Below are positions 8,468 through 20,663 of a DNA stretch of 64,000 nt, piece by piece. The notes under the pieces were generated by a model. It was not told the DNA's origin and did not search any database. It saw nothing but the letters and a program-made list of their open reading frames with translations. Numbering within the stretch: the first letter of the stretch is position 1; each line of letters opens with the position of its first letter. The position numbers and the translations under genes were made by a program. The stretch is from Rubrivivax sp. (GTDB lineage Bacteria > Pseudomonadota > Gammaproteobacteria > Burkholderiales > Burkholderiaceae_C), in contig JADCGQ010000007.1 of the NCBI GenBank assembly GCA_020248945.1, positions 24,083 through 88,082 of the forward strand. The letters run 5' to 3'.

Positions 8468-11386
8468 ATGAAGAGAATGCTGATCAACGCCACGCAGCCG
8501 GAAGAGCGGCGCCTGGCCATCGTCGACGGCCAGAAGCTGCTCGACTTCGAGACCGAGATCGAGGGTCGCGAGCAACGCAAGGGCAACATCTACAAGGCGG
8601 TGATCACCCGCGTGGAGCCCAGCCTGGAGGCCTGCTTCGTCGACTACGGCGAAGACCGCCACGGTTTCCTGCCCTTCAAGGAAATCAGCAAGAACTACTT
8701 CCGCGAGGGCGTGAGCGCCCGCGACGCGACCATCAAGGAAGCCGTCAAGGAAGGCGACAACCTGCTCGTGCAGGTCGAGAAAGAGGAGCGCGGCAACAAG
8801 GGCGCGGCGCTCACCACCTTCGTCAGCCTGGCCGGCCGCTACCTGGTGCTGATGCCCAACAACCCGCGCGGCGGCGGCGTCAGCCGGCGCATCGAGGGCG
8901 AGCAGCGCGAGGAGCTGAAGGAAAACCTCGAGCAGCTCGAATACCCCAAGGGCATGAGCCTGATCGCCCGCACCGCCGGCATCGGCCGCAGTGCCGACGA
9001 GCTGCAGTGGGACCTGAACTACATGCTCAAGCTCTGGGACGCCATCGACGGCGCCTCCAAGGCCGGCAAGGGCGCCTTCCTGATCTACCAGGAAAGCAGC
9101 CTCGTCATCCGCGCCATCCGCGACTACTTCACCGCGGACATCGGCGAGATCCTGATCGACACCGACGACATCTATGAACAGGCGCGCCAGTTCATGGACC
9201 ACGTCATGCCCGAGTCGGCGCACCGCGTGAAGCGCTACAAGGACGACGCGCCGCTCTTCAGCCGCTTCCAGATCGAGCACCAGATCGAGACGGCCTTCAG
9301 CCGCACGGTCAACCTGCCCTCGGGCGGCGCCATCGTCATCGACCACACCGAGGCGCTGGTCTCGGTGGACGTGAACTCGGCGCGCGCCACGCGCGGCAGC
9401 GACATCGAGGAAACGGCCACGCGCACCAACCTCGAGGCCGCCGACGAGATCGCGCGCCAGTGCCGGCTGCGCGACCTGGGCGGCCTGATCGTCGTCGACT
9501 TCATCGACATGGAAGAGAGCAAGAACCGCCGCGAGGTCGAGACGCGCCTGCGCGATGCGCTGCGCTTCGACCGCGCACGCGTGCAGTTCTCGTCGATCAG
9601 CAAGTTCGGCCTGCTCGAGCTGAGCCGCCAGCGCCTGCGCCCGGCACTCAGCGAGGGCAACCACATCACCTGCCCGCGCTGCAACGGCACCGGCCACATC
9701 CGCGACACCGAAAGCTCCGCGCTGCAGATCCTGCGCATGGTGCAGGAAGAAGCGATGAAGGAGAACACCGCCGCCGTGCACGTGCAGGTGCCGGTGGAGG
9801 TGACGAGCTTCCTGCTGAACGAAAAGCGCAGCGAGATCACCAAGATCGAGATGAAGCAGCGCCTGACCGTGCTGCTGGTGCCCAACAAGCACCTGGAGAC
9901 GCCAAACTACAAGCTTGAGCGCCTGCGCCACGACGACCCGCGCCTGGAGAGCCTGCAGGCCAGCTACACGATGATCGAGGAGCCGGACGAGGAAGTCGGC
10001 ATCACGCGTCGCGACAAGACCAGCAAGGCCAAGCAGGAGCCGGTGATCAAGGGCGTGCTGCCCGACCAGCCGGCGCCGCCCGCGCCGGCCCCGGCCCCCG
10101 TGCCGGCACCCGCCCCGGTGGCGGCCGCACCCGTGGTGGTGCCCGCACCCGTGGCGCCGCCAGCCGCCGCGCCTGAAGCCGGCAGCGGCTTCTTCGGCTG
10201 GTTCAAGAAGCTGCTCGGTGGCTCGCCCGTGCCGGCGCCCGCACCGGCCCCCGTGGCCGTGGCCGTTGCGGTGGCGGCGCCCGTGGCCGCACCGGCCCCG
10301 GCGGCCAACGCCCGGCCGGCCGGCGACAAGCGCGACGGCCGTCGCGGTGAGCGCAACGACCGTGGCGAGCGCGGTGAACGCGGCGGCCGCGGTGGCCGTG
10401 GCGGGCAGCGTGATGGGCAACGCGAGGGTCCGCGCGACGGCCAGCAGGCCCGTGGCGAGCGCACCGAACGCGTGGGCGAGCGAGGTGCCGAACGCACGGA
10501 ACGCGCCGACCGCGGTGACCGCCGCGGCCCGCGCCCCGAGCGCGTACCGCGCCCGGACGAAGCCGCCAACGGCATCGTGCAGCCCTTCGTCGACACCATC
10601 CCGGTGCCGATCCCGCCCGGCCATGAAGCCGCCGATGCCGGCGCCGAGGGCGACCGCGAAGGCGGCCGCCGTCGCCGCCGCCGGGGCGGCCGTGACCGAG
10701 GCGAAGGCCGTCAGGCCGACGAGGCCACCCAGGCCCTGACGACGGACCAGGCCACCGACGCGCACCAGGCCACCGACGCGCACCAGGCACCGGCGGAGGC
10801 CCGCACCGAGCCGGTCGGCGACGCTGCAACCAGCGACCGCCCCGAAGGCGAGCGCGCGGACGGCGAACGCGCCGATGGCGAGCGCAACCGCCGCCGCCGC
10901 GGTGGCCGCGGCCGTGGACGTGACCGCGAGGCCGCCGAAGGCGCCACGACGGATGCCGCAGAAGGCAGCACGCCGGTCGCCGACAGCGCCCCGGCCGAGG
11001 CCGAAGCGGCGGCCGCGATGCCGCCCGCGATGCCCGCCGAGCCGGCACCCGCGCCCAGCCCGGCCCCGATGCCGGTGGCCGCGGCTGCTCCGGCACCCAC
11101 CCCGGCCCCGCGCGCAGCGCGCGCCGAGCCCATCCGCATCGAGCCCTACCTGCTGCCGACCGAGGCCCTCTCGTCGCTGGCGTCGCAGGCGGGCCTCGAC
11201 TGGGTGCAGTCCGACGCCGGCAAGATCGCGGCCGTGCAGGCCGCGATGGCTGCCGAGCCGAAGCCGGTGCACGTGCCGCGCGAGCCGAAGCGCCACGTGC
11301 TGGTGGACGACGGCCCGCTGGTGCTGGTGGAGACGCGCAAGGACCTGAGCCAGCTCAAGCTGCCGTTCGACCAGGCCTCGGCCTGA
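8468..11386 (+). CDS. rne: Ribonuclease E
   Basis: Essential endoribonuclease and degradosome scaffold, 972 residues. Residues 1-400 form the catalytic half: RNase H-like/S1 region, 5'-sensor and DNase I-like domain. Catalytic aspartates are in SVDVNS (D301) and VVDFIDM (D344), and the zinc-link CPRC is at 402-405, all within two residues of E. coli numbering. From about residue 530 the tail is low complexity: Pro/Ala runs, RG/ER-rich RNA-binding stretches, and an acidic/aromatic terminal segment ([17 protein letters not shown]) that may bind partners. The start is the ATG that gives [10 protein letters not shown]; an upstream ATG lies in leader sequence. Confidence 0.96.
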   Translation: MKRMLINATQPEERRLAIVDGQKLLDFETEIEGREQRKGNIYKAVITRVEPSLEACFVDYGEDRHGFLPFKEISKNYFREGVSARDATIKEAVKEGDNLLVQVEKEERGNKGAALTTFVSLAGRYLVLMPNNPRGGGVSRRIEGEQREELKENLEQLEYPKGMSLIARTAGIGRSADELQWDLNYMLKLWDAIDGASKAGKGAFLIYQESSLVIRAIRDYFTADIGEILIDTDDIYEQARQFMDHVMPESAHRVKRYKDDAPLFSRFQIEHQIETAFSRTVNLPSGGAIVIDHTEALVSVDVNSARATRGSDIEETATRTNLEAADEIARQCRLRDLGGLIVVDFIDMEESKNRREVETRLRDALRFDRARVQFSSISKFGLLELSRQRLRPALSEGNHITCPRCNGTGHIRDTESSALQILRMVQEEAMKENTAAVHVQVPVEVTSFLLNEKRSEITKIEMKQRLTVLLVPNKHLETPNYKLERLRHDDPRLESLQASYTMIEEPDEEVGITRRDKTSKAKQEPVIKGVLPDQPAPPAPAPAPVPAPAPVAAAPVVVPAPVAPPAAAPEAGSGFFGWFKKLLGGSPVPAPAPAPVAVAVAVAAPVAAPAPAANARPAGDKRDGRRGERNDRGERGERGGRGGRGGQRDGQREGPRDGQQARGERTERVGERGAERTERADRGDRRGPRPERVPRPDEAANGIVQPFVDTIPVPIPPGHEAADAGAEGDREGGRRRRRRGGRDRGEGRQADEATQALTTDQATDAHQATDAHQAPAEARTEPVGDAATSDRPEGERADGERADGERNRRRRGGRGRGRDREAAEGATTDAAEGSTPVADSAPAEAEAAAAMPPAMPAEPAPAPSPAPMPVAAAAPAPTPAPRAARAEPIRIEPYLLPTEALSSLASQAGLDWVQSDAGKIAAVQAAMAAEPKPVHVPREPKRHVLVDDGPLVLVETRKDLSQLKLPFDQASA
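10746..10789 (+). repeat. 18-base tandem repeat in the rne tail
   Basis: Two perfect copies of an 18-base unit (accaggccaccgacgcgc) and a partial third, encoding DAHQAT repeats in the disordered RNase E tail. Because the unit is a multiple of three, copy changes stay in frame. A second short peptide repeat (ADGER) follows about 70 bases on. Confidence 0.8.
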
Positions 11387-11395
11387 CGAAGCCAC

Positions 11396-11427
11396 CACCC
11401 CTAGCGAGCGCCCGCTCGTCAGGGGTG
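11396..11427. terminator. Bidirectional hairpin between rne and the TonB-like gene
   Basis: Seven-bp outer arms (CACCCCT/AGGGGTG) enclose a six-bp inner stem GCGAGC/GCTCGT with a GCCC loop. It sits between two convergent stops. There is no T-run, so it may work with Rho or as a 3' stabiliser. Confidence 0.55.
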
Positions 11428-11447
11428 CTCGGTGGCACGCGCCGGGC

Positions 11448-12839
11448 TCAGGACGCCGGCGTGATCACCACCGAGAAGAACATCAGGTCGATGCCGTTGT
11501 AGAGCTTGAAGAGCAGCGTGTTGCGCCCCGCGCGCAGCCGCACGAGCTTCCTGCCCTCGACGAAGTTGAGCTGCCCGATCTCCTGGTCGAGCTGGTAGAA
11601 CGGCTGGCGGTACCAGGGCTTGTCGCTCAACGCGTCGCTGACCCACACGAGCTCGTCGTTGAGCCAGAGCTTGGAGTCGTCGTCGGCGCCGATCTCCAGC
11701 ACCACGTCCTGTGCGCGGTCGACGTGTACCTCGGTCCACGCGTAGTACACCGCGTTCTCGGCGCGGTTCGGCGGCACCAGCGGGTACGGCGAGACGGGCA
11801 GCCAGCGCCACTCCAGCAGCCGGCCGCCCTGGCCGGCGTAGGCCGCGTCGAGGTCGACCGCGATCTCTGGCGGGTACGGGTCGTGCAGGCTGCGCGCGCC
11901 GCGGGCTTCGAACGGACCGACGACGTACCAGCCATCGGGCAGCACGCGCGTGGCCAGCGGCGCGCCGGCGCCCAGCCGCCGGGCGTGTACCGGCCGCAGC
12001 GTGGCGGCGTCGATCACCTGCGACTGGCGCATGGCGCCATAGACCCGCGGCTCCTGCACGGCCATCGTCGACTGCAGTTCGCCACCGACGCGCGCGTCGC
12101 CCGGCCTGCCCTGGCCACCGCCGCGGCCGCCTTCGCCGGCCACGGTGCCGGCACCCGGCGGGCCGCCTTTGCGGCCCCCGCGCGCCGATTCGGACGAAGG
12201 CCCTGCACGGTCGCCCGCCCTGCCCGCCGAGCCCGATGCACTCGCCACCCGAGTGCCCTGCTGCTGGCGCGCCTGTTCCTGCGCCCGGCGCGCCTGCGCG
12301 TCGCGCGCCTGGCGCTCCAGGTCGCGCAGCGCCTGCTCGGGCGTGGGAGTGGGCACGCCGGGCTTCGGCACGGGGGGCACGGGCCGCGCCTCGGCCTTCA
12401 CTCGGGCCAGCGCCTTCTCAGGTGGCAGACCCGTCAGGCGCGACAGCTCCTCGGCGCGCCGGCGCTGCTCGGCCTGCTCGATGCGGGCCGCCGCCTCGCG
12501 GGCCCGTTGCAGCAGCGCTTTCGGGTCGTCGGGCAGGGCTTCTGCAGGACGCGACGGCACGGCCTCGGCGCCGGCCAGCTCGCGCTCGATGGCTTCCAGC
12601 GCGCGCAGGTGCTTCTGCATCTGCAGCCGCCGCGCGCGTTCGATGGACGCATCGACGCGCGCCTGGTCGGCCGCGCTCAGCGTAGCCTGCCCGGGCAGCG
12701 CCATCGGCGAGCCCCGGTGCAACACCACCCCCGCCCCGAGTGCCGCGTGCAGCGCGATCGACAGCGCCCACCACGGATGCGCCTGCACCCACGCCCACGC
12801 CGAGGCATGGGCACGGGGCCGGCGGAAGCCCTCGTTCAT
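11448..12839 (-). CDS. TonB/TolA-like anchored protein with C-terminal jelly-roll-like domain
   Basis: 463 residues; I do not recognise a named family. A short basic N-terminus is followed by one transmembrane helix (about residues 23-42, ALSIALHAALGAGVVL) like the anchor of TonB or TolA. Next comes a long periplasmic stretch rich in Gln, Arg, Ala and Pro that is probably coiled coil (to about 200), and a Gly-rich linker. The last 200 residues resemble carbohydrate-binding beta-sandwich modules: YVVGPFE, VVLEIGADDDSKLWLND and the terminal L-x-x-GRNTLLFKLYNG pattern. There is no TonB C-terminal domain. It overlaps exbD by ATGA, so it should be the energised partner of that ExbB-ExbD motor. Confidence 0.7.
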   Translation of the reverse strand: MNEGFRRPRAHASAWAWVQAHPWWALSIALHAALGAGVVLHRGSPMALPGQATLSAADQARVDASIERARRLQMQKHLRALEAIERELAGAEAVPSRPAEALPDDPKALLQRAREAAARIEQAEQRRRAEELSRLTGLPPEKALARVKAEARPVPPVPKPGVPTPTPEQALRDLERQARDAQARRAQEQARQQQGTRVASASGSAGRAGDRAGPSSESARGGRKGGPPGAGTVAGEGGRGGGQGRPGDARVGGELQSTMAVQEPRVYGAMRQSQVIDAATLRPVHARRLGAGAPLATRVLPDGWYVVGPFEARGARSLHDPYPPEIAVDLDAAYAGQGGRLLEWRWLPVSPYPLVPPNRAENAVYYAWTEVHVDRAQDVVLEIGADDDSKLWLNDELVWVSDALSDKPWYRQPFYQLDQEIGQLNFVEGRKLVRLRAGRNTLLFKLYNGIDLMFFSVVITPAS

Positions 12840-13258
12840 GGCCGCGTGCGCATGGCCACCTGCGTGAGGCCCTCGAACTGGCACAGGTCGAGCACGTGCA
12901 CGATGTGCTGGTAGGCCACGCGCTTGTCGCCGTCGATGCGCACGGGCCGCGTGCGGTCCTGCGCAGCCTGCTCGCGCAGCCGGTCGTGCAGCGCCTGCAG
13001 CGTGACGCGCCGGCCGTCCACCGCGATCTGCCCGCGCGCGTCGACCGTGATCACCAGCGGGTCGGCGCCGGCTTCCTTCGCCGTCAGCGTGGCCGACGCG
13101 GTGGGCAACTGCACCGCCAGGTCCTTGGCCTTCTTCTGCACGTCCTGCTGCTTGAAGGACGTGGCGACCATGAAGAACATCAGCAGGAAGAAGATGCAGT
13201 CGATCAGCGCGATCAGGCCGATCTCGGGTTCGGCCTCGTCGCCCAGATCAATGCGCAC
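12836..13258 (-). CDS. Biopolymer transport protein ExbD/TolR family
   Basis: 140 residues with the ExbD plan: short cytoplasmic N-terminus, one membrane helix at about 15-34 (LIALIDCIFFLLMFFMVAT) and a periplasmic domain. The helix contains the proton-carrying aspartate in the LIDCIFF context. With ExbB it forms the inner-membrane motor that uses proton motive force. It starts within the last codons of exbB (11-base overlap) and overlaps the downstream TonB-like gene, so the three are one unit. ExbD and TolR cannot be separated with certainty; there is no TolA, TolB or Pal here. Confidence 0.9.
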   Translation of the reverse strand: MRIDLGDEAEPEIGLIALIDCIFFLLMFFMVATSFKQQDVQKKAKDLAVQLPTASATLTAKEAGADPLVITVDARGQIAVDGRRVTLQALHDRLREQAAQDRTRPVRIDGDKRVAYQHIVHVLDLCQFEGLTQVAMRTRP

Positions 13259-13904
13259 CGGCGGGCTCCGCGGGCGGGCGTGCCGCCGCTTCGGCCGGCA
13301 GCAGCACCTCGTCGAACAGGCGGTTGACCTGCGTCTCCAGGTCGATGCCCACCGAAACCAGCCGGTTGCGCAGGTAGTGGTGCATGCCCAGCGCCGGCAG
13401 TGCCACCGCCAGGCCCGCGGCGGTGTTGACCAGCGCCTTCGAGATGCCGCCGGCCAGCAGCGCTGGGTCGCCCAGGCCGCCGGCGAAGGCGATGACGTGG
13501 AAGGCCTCGATCATGCCGACCACCGTGCCCAGCAGGCCCACGAGCGGCGCGATGGTGGCGATGACGGCCAGCGGGTAAGCCTTCTGCTGCTCGCGGCGCA
13601 GCGCCAGCGCCGCCATCTCGCCGGCCCGCGTGGCCAATGCCGAGGCCGCGAGGCGCCGGTGCTGCACCAGGAAGGCGACGATCCGGCTGGCGGTGCTGCG
13701 GTCAGCGGCCAGCACGGTGGCGAGCTGCTCGAAGTCACCGGCCTGCCACAGCGGCAGCACGCGCTCGACCAGATGGCGCGGCGCGATGGCCTCTGCGCGG
13801 AAGCGCCACAGCCGCTCCAGCGCCACCGCCAGCGCCACCACCGACAGCACGCCGATGACGACGATGCCGGCGCCCCCGGCGGCCAGCTGGTCCAGCAGGT
13901 TCAC
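13248..13904 (-). CDS. MotA/TolQ/ExbB family proton channel
   Basis: 218-residue inner-membrane protein with three helices: about 11-30, 115-135 and 155-178. The TM2 region TIAPLVGLLGTVVGMIEAF and TM3 ALVNTAAGLAVALPALG are typical of ExbB/TolQ, including the conserved Thr in NTAAGL. It should form the pentamer around the ExbD dimer. The gene follows alaS by 19 bases on the same strand and overlaps exbD, so transcription probably continues from alaS. Confidence 0.9.
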   Translation of the reverse strand: MNLLDQLAAGGAGIVVIGVLSVVALAVALERLWRFRAEAIAPRHLVERVLPLWQAGDFEQLATVLAADRSTASRIVAFLVQHRRLAASALATRAGEMAALALRREQQKAYPLAVIATIAPLVGLLGTVVGMIEAFHVIAFAGGLGDPALLAGGISKALVNTAAGLAVALPALGMHHYLRNRLVSVGIDLETQVNRLFDEVLLPAEAAARPPAEPAGAH

Positions 13905-13923
13905 GGTGCGCCGGTGTGGCCGT

Positions 13924-16548
<2,625 letters not shown>

Positions 16549-16589
16549 CGTTGTCTTTCTGCGTAACTCAAGGAGATCGGTCGAGGCGG

Positions 16590-16985
16590 TCAGCTGTAGG
16601 TCGGGATGCCCATGCGGGCGGCGGCCGCCGCCAGTGCACGGTCGCGCGTGGCCAGCGCGGCGGAGAACTGCGCCGCCATCGTGATGTACGTGGCGTCGTA
16701 AGGGGTGAGCTCGTGCTCCTGGGCCGCGTCGAAGTGGCGCTGCGCCAGCGTGTGCGAAGGGCCGATCACGTCGACGCGCAGGTCGGCGATGCGCCTGAAC
16801 AGCGCCTCGACGTCGGCGGCCAGCAGCCGGCCGCGCTTGAGGTTCATGCGCATCGCGCTCGCAATCTCCAGCGGCCAGATGAACGGCGCCGCGAGCTCGT
16901 CCTTCAGCACGTTGGCCATGCTGGGCGGCTGCTCCTCGTCGGGCATCACCAGCGCCATGGCATACGAGGAGTCGAGGACGATCAA
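16590..16985 (-). CDS. PIN-domain toxin, VapC family
   Basis: 131-residue PIN ribonuclease. The acidic site is complete: D5 in VLDSSYA, E in PLEIASA (near 40), D in YDATYI (near 96) and D in TRDRALA (near 114). VapC toxins cleave tRNA or rRNA sites when free of antitoxin. The ATG overlaps the antitoxin stop by four bases, the usual arrangement. It lies directly upstream of alaS on the same strand. Confidence 0.9.
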   Translation of the reverse strand: MIVLDSSYAMALVMPDEEQPPSMANVLKDELAAPFIWPLEIASAMRMNLKRGRLLAADVEALFRRIADLRVDVIGPSHTLAQRHFDAAQEHELTPYDATYITMAAQFSAALATRDRALAAAAARMGIPTYS

Positions 16986-17251
16986 CGCCGCCCCTCGCGC
17001 ACCCAGTCCAGGATCTCCTCCGGCGTGATCGGGCCGCCACGCGCAATCATCTGGCGGCCGATGGCTTGCATGCCCTTGATGGCTTCCAGTCGCTGCTGCA
17101 CCAGCTCGGGCGTCACCTTGCCCGGGCCGATGGGCACGATCTTCGCCACCGGCTTGTTGTGCCGCGTGATGATGGTCTCTTCGCCGCGCTCGGCGCGGGC
17201 GATGAGCTCCGACAGGTGTGTCTTCGCCTCGAACAGACCCACGGATTCCAT
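16982..17251 (-). CDS. Phd/YefM-family antitoxin
   Basis: 89 residues. The N-terminal Phd/YefM DNA-binding fold is clear ([23 protein letters not shown], then the [10 protein letters not shown] strand). The C-terminal half is the toxin-binding tail, ending in [12 protein letters not shown]. The protein both neutralises the PIN toxin and represses its own promoter. A 15-base palindrome lies immediately upstream of the start and a TACAAT hexamer just beyond it, so autoregulation can be read in the sequence. Confidence 0.92.
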   Translation of the reverse strand: MESVGLFEAKTHLSELIARAERGEETIITRHNKPVAKIVPIGPGKVTPELVQQRLEAIKGMQAIGRQMIARGGPITPEEILDWVREGRR

Positions 17252-17265
17252 GGCTCGCCCCGGGT

Positions 17266-17287
17266 TGGTTGAATCAACCAGATTGTA
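17266..17287 (-). promoter_or_regulatory. Operator and -10 box of the toxin-antitoxin operon
   Basis: Perfect inverted repeat TGGTTGA-A-TCAACCA at 17266-17280, 15 bases before the antitoxin ATG. On the minus strand a TACAAT -10 hexamer occupies 17287-17282. The operator would therefore cover the transcription start, as expected for antitoxin autorepression. No good -35 is visible at 17 bases. Confidence 0.7.
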
Positions 17288-17364
17288 GGTGCTGAGCTCG
17301 GTCGCGCGGCTGCGGCGTGCCGGCTACAGTGCCGCGCTCCCGCCGCTTTTCGAGGCCCGACACG

Positions 17365-18867
17365 ATGGACACCCCGACCTCCCCTCCCTCCCCTCTGGCC
17401 CTGCTCGCCGACCCCGGCCTGCTGCGCACCGAAGCCCTGATCGGCGGCGAGTGGCTCAGCGCCAACGACAGCAGCGCCCGCTTCGCGGTGACCGACCCCG
17501 CCACCGGCGCCGAGCTCGCACAGGTGGCCAACTGCGGCGCGGTGGAGGCCGCCGCGGCCATCAGCGCCGCCGAGCGCGCCTGGCCGCTGTGGCGCGCGCG
17601 CACGGCCAAGGAGCGCCATGCGGTGCTGATGCGCTGGTTCCAGCTCATCGTGCAGCACGCCGACGATCTGGCGCGCCTGATGACCGCCGAGCAGGGCAAG
17701 CCGCTGGCCGAGGCGCGCGGCGAGGTGGTCTACGGCGCCAGCTTCATCGAGTGGTTCGCCGAAGAAGGCCGGCGGCTCTATGGCGAGACGATCCCGAGCA
17801 CCGATGCCAACAAGCGCTACCTGGTGCTGAAGCAGCCCATCGGCGTGTGCGCGGCGATCACGCCGTGGAACTTTCCGATCGCGATGATCACGCGCAAGGT
17901 GGCGCCGGCGCTGGCGGCGGGCTGCCCGGTGGTCATCAAGCCGGCCGAGCAAACGCCCCTGTCGGCGCTGGCCCTGGCCGAACTGGCGCAGCGTGCCGGC
18001 ATGCCCGCCGGCGTGCTGAACCTGCTGCCGGCCGACGCGGCGCGCTCCATCGACATCGGCCAGGTGCTGTGCACCAGCGATGTCGTGCGCCACCTGTCCT
18101 TCACCGGCAGCACCGAGGTCGGCCGCATCCTGATGCGGCAGTGCGCGGGCACGGTGAAGAAGCTGAGCCTGGAGCTCGGCGGCAACGCACCCTTCATCGT
18201 CTTCGACGACGCCGACATCGACGCCGCCGTCGAGGGCGCCATCGCCAGCAAGTACCGCAACGCCGGGCAGACCTGCGTCTGCGCCAACCGCCTGTACGTG
18301 CAGGCCGGTGTGCACGACGTGTTCGTGGAGAAGCTGGCCGCACGCGCGGCGGCGCTGAAGATGGGCAACGGCTTCGAGCCCGGCGTGGCCGTGGGCCCGC
18401 TGATCGACGAGGCCGCGATGGCCAAGGTGCAGGAGCACGTGGCCGACGCGCTGGCCAAGGGCGCGCGCGTCGTCACCGGCGGCGCGGCGCGGGAGGGCCG
18501 CGCGAACTTCTTCACGCCCACGGTGCTGGCCGGCGTGACGGCCGAGATGCGCTGCGCGAAGGAAGAAACCTTCGGCCCGGTGGCGCCGGTGTTCCGGTTC
18601 GAGACCGAGGCCGAGGCCATCGAGCTGGCCAACGCCACCGAGTTCGGCCTGGCGAGCTACTTCTACAGCCGCGACATCGGCCGCGTGTTCCGCGTCGCCG
18701 AGGCGCTGGAGTACGGCATGGTGGGCATCAACACCGGGCTCATCAGCACGGCAGAGGTGCCGTTCGGCGGCGTCAAGCAGAGCGGCCTCGGCCGCGAGGG
18801 CGCGCGCCAGGGCATGGACGACTACGTCGAGCTGAAGTACCTCTGCCTCGGGGACATCACACGCTGA
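17365..18867 (+). CDS. gabD: NAD(P)-dependent succinate-semialdehyde dehydrogenase
   Basis: Aldehyde dehydrogenase of 500 residues that oxidises succinate semialdehyde to succinate, closing the GABA shunt. Family landmarks: PWNFPIAMITRK (cofactor loop), SFTGSTEVGR, the general base in LELGGNAP, and the catalytic cysteine in NAGQTCVCANR. The nearby second cysteine of that loop is the redox partner described for SSADHs and supports this substrate. The ATG giving MDTPTSPPS is chosen; an upstream CTG/ATG extension is not conserved-looking. No gabT neighbour is present, so the pathway context is unconfirmed. Confidence 0.88.
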   Translation: MDTPTSPPSPLALLADPGLLRTEALIGGEWLSANDSSARFAVTDPATGAELAQVANCGAVEAAAAISAAERAWPLWRARTAKERHAVLMRWFQLIVQHADDLARLMTAEQGKPLAEARGEVVYGASFIEWFAEEGRRLYGETIPSTDANKRYLVLKQPIGVCAAITPWNFPIAMITRKVAPALAAGCPVVIKPAEQTPLSALALAELAQRAGMPAGVLNLLPADAARSIDIGQVLCTSDVVRHLSFTGSTEVGRILMRQCAGTVKKLSLELGGNAPFIVFDDADIDAAVEGAIASKYRNAGQTCVCANRLYVQAGVHDVFVEKLAARAAALKMGNGFEPGVAVGPLIDEAAMAKVQEHVADALAKGARVVTGGAAREGRANFFTPTVLAGVTAEMRCAKEETFGPVAPVFRFETEAEAIELANATEFGLASYFYSRDIGRVFRVAEALEYGMVGINTGLISTAEVPFGGVKQSGLGREGARQGMDDYVELKYLCLGDITR

Positions 18868-18921
18868 AGGTACCGGCGGCGAGCTTCGGCACCTGCACAG
18901 CCATCAGGCTGCAGGAGCGGC

Positions 18922-19689
18922 TCAGCGCTTGCCCAGAATGTCGGGCATCGCCCGCTGCACACCCTGCTCCACCATGTCGCGCAGCACCTTGATCTTCTGC
19001 TCGATCGGCATGAAGTTCCAGGGATCAGCCTTCGCCTGCGTGTCGGGCGAGCCGTAGGCGAAGGAATCGCGGATGTCGTAAGCGGCCACGATGTCGCCAC
19101 TCATGGCATCCATCAACTGCACCTTGATCTGCGTGTAGGGGGCCAGCAAGCCCGTCGACAGTGCACCGGTCGAGGAGTTCCTGATCGTGTACAGCGTGTC
19201 GAGGTAGAAGCCGATGCCGTCGACCTGGCCGCGGCCGATGGTGTCGCCATCGCCTGTCCGGGCACCCATCGCGCCGCGATTGCGCGTGATGATGAGCAGA
19301 TGGGTCAGCCGGCCCTCCTCGATCGTCTTGACCATCCATCCCGGCAACTCGGCCTTGGCTGCGCCGGCTGCGATCTTGCGCTGCTCGTCGGTGGACATCG
19401 AGGTCGGCGCTCGGTACAGCAGGATCCGCGCCTCGGGATGTTGTCGCTGCAGTGCGGCCCTGGCTACCCGCAAGGCGATCAGATCGAAGCCGATGTTCTT
19501 GAAATCCAGCGTCTCTCGAGAGGTCGCCTCGATGCGGGTGTCGCGAGGCTTGTCATCGGCAGACGTGATGTCGACGCCATCCCCCAGAAAGGAATAGACG
19601 CCGATCGCGCCAATCTTGGGTTGCGCCAGCACGCCGACCGAGGCCCACGCCATCAGCAGCGCCGCCAGACATTGAACCCACGTCTTCAT
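18922..19689 (-). CDS. Conserved-looking secreted protein of unknown function
   Basis: 255 residues with a cleavable signal peptide (about 1-22, ending VLAQ). The mature protein has no motif I recognise; it has an alpha/beta look with RILLYRAP, THLLIITRNRG and a VDGIGFYLDTLYT stretch, and is likely periplasmic. A strong ribosome site (GGGAGGTGG) precedes the ATG by five bases. It is convergent with gabD and downstream of the HpaI-type aldolase gene by 94 bases. Codon use is a little less GC-biased than its neighbours. Confidence 0.7.
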   Translation of the reverse strand: MKTWVQCLAALLMAWASVGVLAQPKIGAIGVYSFLGDGVDITSADDKPRDTRIEATSRETLDFKNIGFDLIALRVARAALQRQHPEARILLYRAPTSMSTDEQRKIAAGAAKAELPGWMVKTIEEGRLTHLLIITRNRGAMGARTGDGDTIGRGQVDGIGFYLDTLYTIRNSSTGALSTGLLAPYTQIKVQLMDAMSGDIVAAYDIRDSFAYGSPDTQAKADPWNFMPIEQKIKVLRDMVEQGVQRAMPDILGKR

Positions 19690-19783
19690 CGTTCCACCTC
19701 CCGTTTGGACTTCACACCGACCGTGTACACCAACAGCGATCAGCCAGGGCCGAAGTCTCTCATCTCGGCGGTTCGGTGTCAGC

Positions 19784-20602
19784 TCAGGCGCGGTCGGTCC
19801 TGGTGCCCTCGCTCAGCGTGTGCACGTGGCCGGCGTCGTCGTCCGCCGCACGCAGCGCGCGGATCGCCGCACCCGCGCCCTGCATCAACAGGCCCAGGTC
19901 GGTGCCCACGGCCATGAACTCGAAGCCCATCGCGCGGTAGCGCGTGGCGGCCTCGGCGGTGGCGCCCAGCGTGCCGATGGGCACGCCCCGCGCCTTGGCG
20001 CGACGCGCGGCGTCGGTCATCGCGGCCATCACCGCCGGGTGCGTGAAGTGGCCGACATGGCCCATCGAGGCCGACAGGTCGGCCGGGCCGATGAAGAGCG
20101 CGTCCACGCCGGGCACCGCCGCGATGGCCTCGAGCTGCGCCAGCGCGTGCGGCGTCTCGAGCTGCACGATCACCGCCAGCCCCTTGTTGGCATGGCGCAG
20201 GTAGTCGGGCGTGGTGCCGAAGCGCGAGGCGCGTGTCGCACCCGCCATGCCTCGCACGCCCTCGGGCGGGTAGCGCGTGGCGGCCACCGCGTGCGCGGCC
20301 TCTTCGGCGCTTTGCACGAACGGGAACATCACCGTCTGCGCGCCGGCATCGAGCACACGCTTCACCACCACGGCCTCGTTCCAGGGCACGCGCACCACCG
20401 GCACCATCTTCGTGTTGCCCACGGCCTGCAGCAGGTGCACCACCTCCATCAGGTCGGCCGGGGCGTGCTCCATGTCGACCACGCCCCAGTCGAAGCCGGC
20501 GTGGCCCAGGGCCTCGGCCACCAGCGGGCTGGCGCTGGAGATCCAGGTGCCGATCGGCGCACGCGCGCCGCGGGCCTTGAGCAGGTGGCGGAAAGGATTC
20601 AT
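19784..20602 (-). CDS. HpcH/HpaI family aldolase
   Basis: Class II pyruvate-dependent aldolase of 272 residues, TIM barrel. Diagnostic segments: GTWISSASP near the N-terminus, DWGVVDMEHAP with the catalytic-face acid, the metal ligands in IVQLETP and ALFIGPADLSASMG. Family members cleave 4-hydroxy-2-oxo-heptanedioate (HpaI) or 2-keto-3-deoxy-sugar acids (RhmA/GarL); no pathway neighbours distinguish these here. The ATG follows an AGGA ribosome site; an upstream extension in the same frame is not family-like. Confidence 0.88.
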   Translation of the reverse strand: MNPFRHLLKARGARAPIGTWISSASPLVAEALGHAGFDWGVVDMEHAPADLMEVVHLLQAVGNTKMVPVVRVPWNEAVVVKRVLDAGAQTVMFPFVQSAEEAAHAVAATRYPPEGVRGMAGATRASRFGTTPDYLRHANKGLAVIVQLETPHALAQLEAIAAVPGVDALFIGPADLSASMGHVGHFTHPAVMAAMTDAARRAKARGVPIGTLGATAEAATRYRAMGFEFMAVGTDLGLLMQGAGAAIRALRAADDDAGHVHTLSEGTRTDRA

Positions 20603-20663
20603 CGATTCGTCCTGGCGTGGCGTGTCGGCAAGGCCTGCATTGGGCATCCCGGCGCGGCGGCGA

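Noticed and set aside
8384..11398. 1004-codon minus-strand frame opposite rne
   Set aside because: Composition is a shadow of the rne codons (Val/Leu/Ala/His-rich, no domain). High-GC genes commonly leave the antisense frame open.
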